This document shows positions 59,963 to 64,000 of a DNA stretch of 64,000 nt, piece after piece (within the stretch, counting starts at the first letter, position 1; every line of letters starts with the position of its first letter). A model generated the notes under the pieces. It did not search any database. It saw only the letters and a list, made by a program, of their open reading frames with translations, and was not told where the DNA came from. This stretch comes from Paraclostridium tenue (GTDB lineage: Bacteria > Bacillota > Clostridia > Peptostreptococcales > Peptostreptococcaceae). The stretch lies in NCBI RefSeq assembly GCF_015668515.1, contig NZ_JADPFO010000002.1, forward strand, positions 4,992-68,991, given 5' to 3'. Both the position numbers and the translations under genes were made by a program.

Positions 59963-60742
59963 ATGATAGATATACATTGCCATATATTGCCGAATGTTGA
60001 TGATGGCTCTAAAAGCTTAGATGAATCAATAGAAATGGCTAAAATAGCAGAAAGTGAAGGTATAAAAAAGATAGTTAACACATCTCACTATCATCCTGAT
60101 TTCAAATTTAAAAAGGGTAAAGAATTAATTGAAATTCTTAATGATTTTAATGATACATTAAAAACTCAAGGTATAGATGTGGAAGTTGTATTAGGGAATG
60201 AATTGTATTATACATATGATTTGATTGAAAATTTTGATCAATTAGATTTTTATAGTTTAAACAATAGTAAATATATACTTATTGAGTTTTCACCTAATAA
60301 TTTTCCAAATAATTTAGTTGATATAGTATATGAGATAAGATTGAGAAAGTATATACCTATATTAGCTCATGTAGAAAGATATCCTAAAATACAAGATGAT
60401 CCTAATATAATTTATGACTGTATAAATGAAGGTGCTTTAATACAAATTAATGCATCTAGTGTAGTAGGTAAAAATGGAGTTGAAGCTAAAAAAACTACTA
60501 AAATACTTTTAGATAATGATATGGTTCATTTTATAGCTACAGATGCACATAGTAGTACAAAGAGAAGACCTTTAATAAAAGAAACTTATGATTATATAAA
60601 AAAATCGTATGGAGAAGATATTTCTCAAAAGCTGTTTTTAGAAAATCAAGAATATATTTTAAGCAATAAGGATTTAGATTTTATAAATCCTAAAAAGTAT
60701 GTAGAGAAAAAGAGTTTATTTAAAAGATTATTTAAAAGGTAG
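59963..60742 (+). CDS. CpsB/YwqE-type PHP-domain tyrosine phosphatase
   Basis: 259 residues. Metal-binding motifs of the PHP fold: IDIHCHILPNVDDGSKS, NTSHYHPDFKF, ILAHVERYP and FIATDAHSSTKRRP. In Gram-positive bacteria this family dephosphorylates the BY-kinase that controls capsule synthesis. No BY-kinase (CpsC/CpsD) is seen next to it or in the polymer locus at 8-18 kb. Good AAAGGAGGT site. Ends 9 bases before lgt, so they share a transcript. Confidence 0.9.
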   Translation: MIDIHCHILPNVDDGSKSLDESIEMAKIAESEGIKKIVNTSHYHPDFKFKKGKELIEILNDFNDTLKTQGIDVEVVLGNELYYTYDLIENFDQLDFYSLNNSKYILIEFSPNNFPNNLVDIVYEIRLRKYIPILAHVERYPKIQDDPNIIYDCINEGALIQINASSVVGKNGVEAKKTTKILLDNDMVHFIATDAHSSTKRRPLIKETYDYIKKSYGEDISQKLFLENQEYILSNKDLDFINPKKYVEKKSLFKRLFKR

Positions 60743-60751
60743 GAATTAAAT

Positions 60752-61486
60752 ATGGATAGAGTTGCATTTACTATATTTGGAATAGATGTAATGTGGTATG
60801 GAATACTTATGGCCACAGGTATGATTTTAGGAACTCTAATAGCTATAAAAGAAGCTAAAAGAGTAGGTATAAAAGAAGATTATATATTAGATTTAGCCAT
60901 AATTGCTATACCAGCTGGATTGATATGTGCGAGATTGTATTATGTTTTATTTAATTGGGGATATTATTCTAATAACCCATCACAGATATTAAACTTCAGA
61001 GGTGGAGGGATGGCTATACATGGAGCCTTAATAGGTGGAGTACTAGCTGGATATATATTCTCAAGATATAAAAAGTTAGATTTTTTCAAGTTAGCAGATA
61101 CTGTAATGCTAGGTATGCCTTTAGCTCAATCGATAGGAAGATGGGGAAACTTTATAAATCAAGAAGCTCATGGAGGTCCTACTAATTTACCTTGGGGAAT
61201 AATGGTAAATGGTGTAAAAGTTCATCCAACTTTTTTATATGAATCTATATGGGATTTTGGTATATTTGTATTTTTATGGATATTTAGAAAAAAGAAATCT
61301 TATGAAGGTCAGGTTATAGTTTTATATGCTATACTATACTCTCTAGGCCGCTTTTTTATAGAAGGGCTTAGAACTGATAGCCTTATGATAGGACCATTTA
61401 GAATGGCCCAAGTTATAAGTTTAGTAGGAATAATAGGTGGTATAGTAGTTCATATGTATTTATCAAATAAAAATAAAAAGAAATAA
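60752..61486 (+). CDS. lgt: Prolipoprotein diacylglyceryl transferase
   Basis: 244 residues with seven membrane helices. YGILMATGMILGTL, the GGGMAIHGALIGG segment and the family signature GRWGNFINQEAHGGPT are present. It moves a diacylglycerol group from phosphatidylglycerol to the lipobox Cys of lipoproteins in the membrane. It follows the PHP phosphatase and precedes rsmH by 23 bases. Confidence 0.96.
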   Translation: MDRVAFTIFGIDVMWYGILMATGMILGTLIAIKEAKRVGIKEDYILDLAIIAIPAGLICARLYYVLFNWGYYSNNPSQILNFRGGGMAIHGALIGGVLAGYIFSRYKKLDFFKLADTVMLGMPLAQSIGRWGNFINQEAHGGPTNLPWGIMVNGVKVHPTFLYESIWDFGIFVFLWIFRKKKSYEGQVIVLYAILYSLGRFFIEGLRTDSLMIGPFRMAQVISLVGIIGGIVVHMYLSNKNKKK

Positions 61487-61509
61487 GTGACACTAAGGAG
61501 CGATAAAAT

Positions 61510-62445
61510 ATGGAATTTCATCACGTATCAGTACTCTTAAATGAGTGTATTGATAATTTAAACATAAAACCAGATGGTGTATATGTAGATTGTACAATGG
61601 GTGGAGCTGGACACTCTAAGGAGATAGTAAAAAGATTATCTAAAGATGGATTATTTATTGGATTTGACCAAGATATAAATGCAATAAATACAGCTAAAGA
61701 AAGATTAAGTGAATATAGTGATAGAGTAAAATTTGTTCATAGTAATTTTCAAAATTTAAAAGAAGAGTTAGAAAAATTAGGTATATACAAAATAGATGGA
61801 GTACTTGCGGATTTAGGAGTTTCATCACATCAATTAGATGAAGCAGATAGAGGATTTTCTTATATGCAAGATGCTCCATTAGATATGAGAATGGATATAA
61901 GATGCAATTTTTCAGCTTATGATGTAGTAAATACATATAGTGAAGAAGAATTAGCTAAAATAATAAAAGATTATGGTGAAGATAACTGGGCAAAGCGTAT
62001 AGCTAAATTTATAGTAGATGAAAGAAAAGAAAAGCCTATAGAAACTACAGGCGAATTAGTTGATATAATAAAAAAAGCTATACCCAAAAAAGCTAGAATA
62101 GATGGACCTCATCCAGCTAAAAGAACTTTCCAAGCTATAAGAATTGAAGTAAATAACGAATTAGGTGTTATAACTGAGATGATAGACGATGCAGCATCAA
62201 TAATGAATGAGGGTGGTAGAATATGCATAATAACATTCCATTCATTAGAAGACAGAATTGTAAAAAATGAATTTAGAGATTTAGCTACAGATTGTATATG
62301 CCCATCTCATTTACCTATATGCCAATGTGATAAGGAAGCTTTAGTAAAAGTTATAACTAGAAAACCTATATTACCTACAGATAAAGAAATAGAAGAAAAC
62401 CCAAGATCAAGAAGTGCAAAATTGAGGGTTGCTGAAAGAATATAA
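61510..62445 (+). CDS. rsmH: 16S rRNA (cytosine-1402-N4)-methyltransferase
   Basis: 311 residues. Start [17 protein letters not shown] loop [54 protein letters not shown] and [13 protein letters not shown]. It methylates C1402 of 16S rRNA. First gene of the division cluster, with ftsL-like and a penicillin-binding protein downstream. AAGGAGCGAT ribosome site. Confidence 0.97.
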   Translation: MEFHHVSVLLNECIDNLNIKPDGVYVDCTMGGAGHSKEIVKRLSKDGLFIGFDQDINAINTAKERLSEYSDRVKFVHSNFQNLKEELEKLGIYKIDGVLADLGVSSHQLDEADRGFSYMQDAPLDMRMDIRCNFSAYDVVNTYSEEELAKIIKDYGEDNWAKRIAKFIVDERKEKPIETTGELVDIIKKAIPKKARIDGPHPAKRTFQAIRIEVNNELGVITEMIDDAASIMNEGGRICIITFHSLEDRIVKNEFRDLATDCICPSHLPICQCDKEALVKVITRKPILPTDKEIEENPRSRSAKLRVAERI

Positions 62446-62474
62446 AAGTCTAAGCGAGAGCTTAGGCTTTTTTG
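62444..62474 (+). terminator. Hairpin after rsmH
   Basis: Stem AAAGTCTAAGC with GCTTAGGCTTT around GAGA, then TTTTG. It directly follows the rsmH stop and divides it from ftsL, so the cluster may not be a single transcript. Confidence 0.7.
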
Positions 62475-62581
62475 TTTTTTATTGAATTAATTTTGTATTA
62501 ATCCTTAAAAGGAAGCAGTATTAAAAAGTTAAATATAAATATTATATAACTATTTTTATAAAATTTTTAAGGAGATATACT

Positions 62582-62938
62582 ATGAAAAGAAAAAAGAAAA
62601 AAAAAGATAAAAATGAATATAGAATAAACAAAAAGAATAACTATAAGAGAATAGCATTAAAAAAATTATTAAAGCTTACATTCAAAATAAGTTGTATATC
62701 AGTTATTTTTATTGTTATTTTAGGGTGTATGTATGGTTACAGTGAAGTATCTAAACTCAAATACGAAATAGGGGAATTAGAATCTAAATTACATAAAAAA
62801 ACTATAGAAAGAGATAACATACAAGTTGAAGTAGATTTACTTACTAGAAGCAAAGATATAGAAAAAAAAGCCAATGAAGAATTGGGAATGGATTATCCAA
62901 AAGAAAATCAAATTAAGTATATAGAAGTATCTAAGTAG
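62582..62938 (+). CDS. ftsL: FtsL/DivIC-like cell-division protein
   Basis: 118 residues. A very basic cytoplasmic start (KRKKKKKDKNEYRINKKN), one membrane helix at about 36-57 (ISCISVIFIVILGCMYGYS) and an external coiled coil (EVSKLKYEIGELESKLHKKT) ending in ELGMDYPKE. This is the build of the FtsL family, which links FtsB and FtsQ at the septum. Sequence conservation is low, so the call rests on layout and position between rsmH and a PBP gene. Its stop overlaps the ribosome site of the next gene. Confidence 0.75.
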   Translation: MKRKKKKKDKNEYRINKKNNYKRIALKKLLKLTFKISCISVIFIVILGCMYGYSEVSKLKYEIGELESKLHKKTIERDNIQVEVDLLTRSKDIEKKANEELGMDYPKENQIKYIEVSK

Positions 62939-62949
62939 GAGGGAGTTAG

Positions 62950-64000
62950 TTGAGTAATATAAAAAAGTTGAGTAAAAAAAGATTAGTGGTCGTTTTAATT
63001 TTAGCATGTACAGTATTTTTTGTTTTAGTATTTAGAACGGGTTATTTACAAATAGTAAAAGGAGATTGGCTAACAAAAAAAGCTCTAGATCAACAAACAA
63101 GAGATATACCTATAGAACCAAAAAGAGGAACTATATATGATAGGAATATGAAAGAGTTAGCTGTAAGTGTCACAAAGTATACAGTTTGGGCAAAACCAGT
63201 AGAAGTAAAAGAAAAAGAAAAAGCGGCTAAAGTTATTTCTGAATTAATAGAAGAAGAATATGAAGATACATTAAAATTATTAAAAAGAAAAGATATGGCA
63301 TTAGTTAAAATTAAAAGATGGATAGATGATGAAGCAGCAGCAAAAATAAGAGATGCTAAATTACCTGGTATATGGGTTGCTGAAGATAATCAAAGATATT
63401 ATCCTTATGGAAATTTTGCTCCTTATGTGTTAGGACATACTTCAGATGATTCAACTGGAATAGCTGGTATAGAAATGGAATATGATAAGCATTTAAAAGG
63501 ACAGCCAGGAAGACTTATTGTTAGCACTGATGCATCTGGAAGAGAAATACCTCATGGAATGGAAAAGTATTATGAACCAGTTCAAGGAAATGGATTGGTA
63601 TTAACTATAGATGAAGTAATACAACATTATACAGAAAAAGCAGTTCAAAAGGCATATGAACTAAACAATGCAAAAAGAGTTACAGCTATAGCTATAGACC
63701 CGAAAACTGGAGATGTATTATCTATGGCATCTAAGCCAGACTATGACCCTAATCAGTCTAGAACTCCTATATACCCATACTACGAAGAAGAGCTTGAAAA
63801 ATATAAAGATAAAGATAAAATAAAAGGATATTTCTCAATGTGGAGAAACCCAGCAGTAAGTGATACATATGAGCCTGGATCTACATTTAAACTTATAACA
63901 TCAGCTACAGCTTTGGAAGAAGGGGTAATAAAAGAAGGTGAAAAATTTGTATGTACAGGAAGTGTTACAATAGGAGGACAAAAAATAAAATGTTGGAGAC
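62950..64000 (+). CDS. Class B penicillin-binding protein (SpoVD/FtsI family), 3' end outside the window
   Basis: About 350 codons, from a TTG start with AGGAGG 7 bases upstream. One membrane helix (RLVVVLILACTVFFVLVF), the PBP dimerisation domain with EPKRGTIYDRNMKELAVS, GIAGIEMEYDKHLKGQPGR, and the start of the transpeptidase domain with the active SxxK in YEPGSTFKLITSA. It cross-links septal or spore-cortex peptidoglycan. Whether it has C-terminal PASTA domains (SpoVD) or not (FtsI) cannot be seen. The start of the protein resembles clostridial SpoVD. Confidence 0.93.
   Translation, partial: MSNIKKLSKKRLVVVLILACTVFFVLVFRTGYLQIVKGDWLTKKALDQQTRDIPIEPKRGTIYDRNMKELAVSVTKYTVWAKPVEVKEKEKAAKVISELIEEEYEDTLKLLKRKDMALVKIKRWIDDEAAAKIRDAKLPGIWVAEDNQRYYPYGNFAPYVLGHTSDDSTGIAGIEMEYDKHLKGQPGRLIVSTDASGREIPHGMEKYYEPVQGNGLVLTIDEVIQHYTEKAVQKAYELNNAKRVTAIAIDPKTGDVLSMASKPDYDPNQSRTPIYPYYEEELEKYKDKDKIKGYFSMWRNPAVSDTYEPGSTFKLITSATALEEGVIKEGEKFVCTGSVTIGGQKIKCWR

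Overview
The window comes from a low-GC, spore-forming clostridium of the Peptostreptococcaceae, close to Clostridioides difficile. It could be a relative such as Paraclostridium or Romboutsia, but the genus cannot be fixed from the sequence alone. The reasons are strong A+T bias and AT-rich codon use, an alpha/beta-type small acid-soluble spore protein behind a sigma-G-like promoter, a clear orthologue of the C. difficile DNA methyltransferase CamA, and a gene neighbourhood (surface-polymer locus, second UPP synthase, amidase, patatin, camA, ptsH-ptsI, asnA) that resembles C. difficile as I remember it. No tRNA, rRNA or CRISPR array was seen.

1-16.7 kb is a cell-surface region. It opens with two amidase/cell-wall-binding genes that end in choline-binding-type repeats; one is cut by the window edge. 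Next comes a lic-type set: a winged-helix/nucleotidyltransferase/choline-kinase fusion, a LicB-like permease and LicC cytidylyltransferase. After a phosphoglucomutase, a promoter at 7997-8025 starts a Wzy-type glycopolymer operon: initiating sugar-phosphate transferase, UDP-GlcNAc 2-epimerase, polymerase/ligase, GT4, TagA-like GT26, GT2, LicD and a MurJ-family flippase. A LytR-CpsA-Psr ligase follows on the other strand, beyond a decayed IS3-family element. Together these genes can take up choline, activate it to CDP-choline, place phosphocholine on a ManNAc-containing wall polymer, attach that polymer to peptidoglycan and display choline-binding hydrolases on it.

18.8-26.7 kb holds a DUF3298-like/Amidase_6 pair, a fragment of an old-yellow-enzyme gene, a non-canonical UPP synthase, a CwlD-like amidase, two patatin-like lipases, the CamA orthologue and a small STAS-like protein.

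26.7-36.6 kb is mainly PTS and metabolism: HPr and Enzyme I, asnA under a T-box riboswitch with an Asn (AAC) specifier, a CobD/HisC-like aminotransferase, hpt, a ROK sugar kinase and a mannose-family PTS (IIB-IIC-IID-IIA).

36.6-49.5 kb is mixed: a PAP2 phosphatase, a HI0933-type flavoprotein, SASP with a 55-residue ORF behind it, NERD and membrane proteins of unknown role, a GAF-PP2C phosphatase, a flavodoxin-like reductase, the shikimate genes aroC-aroB-aroA, a lone pduL, an HxlR regulator and deoC.

49.7-64 kb carries pyruvate:ferredoxin oxidoreductase behind a cluster of GTATAC palindromes, murE (meso-DAP type), ychF, a membrane-anchored ferrochelatase-like protein, paired M16 peptidases, a CpsB/YwqE-type PHP phosphatase, lgt, and the start of the division cluster (rsmH, ftsL-like, and a penicillin-binding protein cut by the window end).
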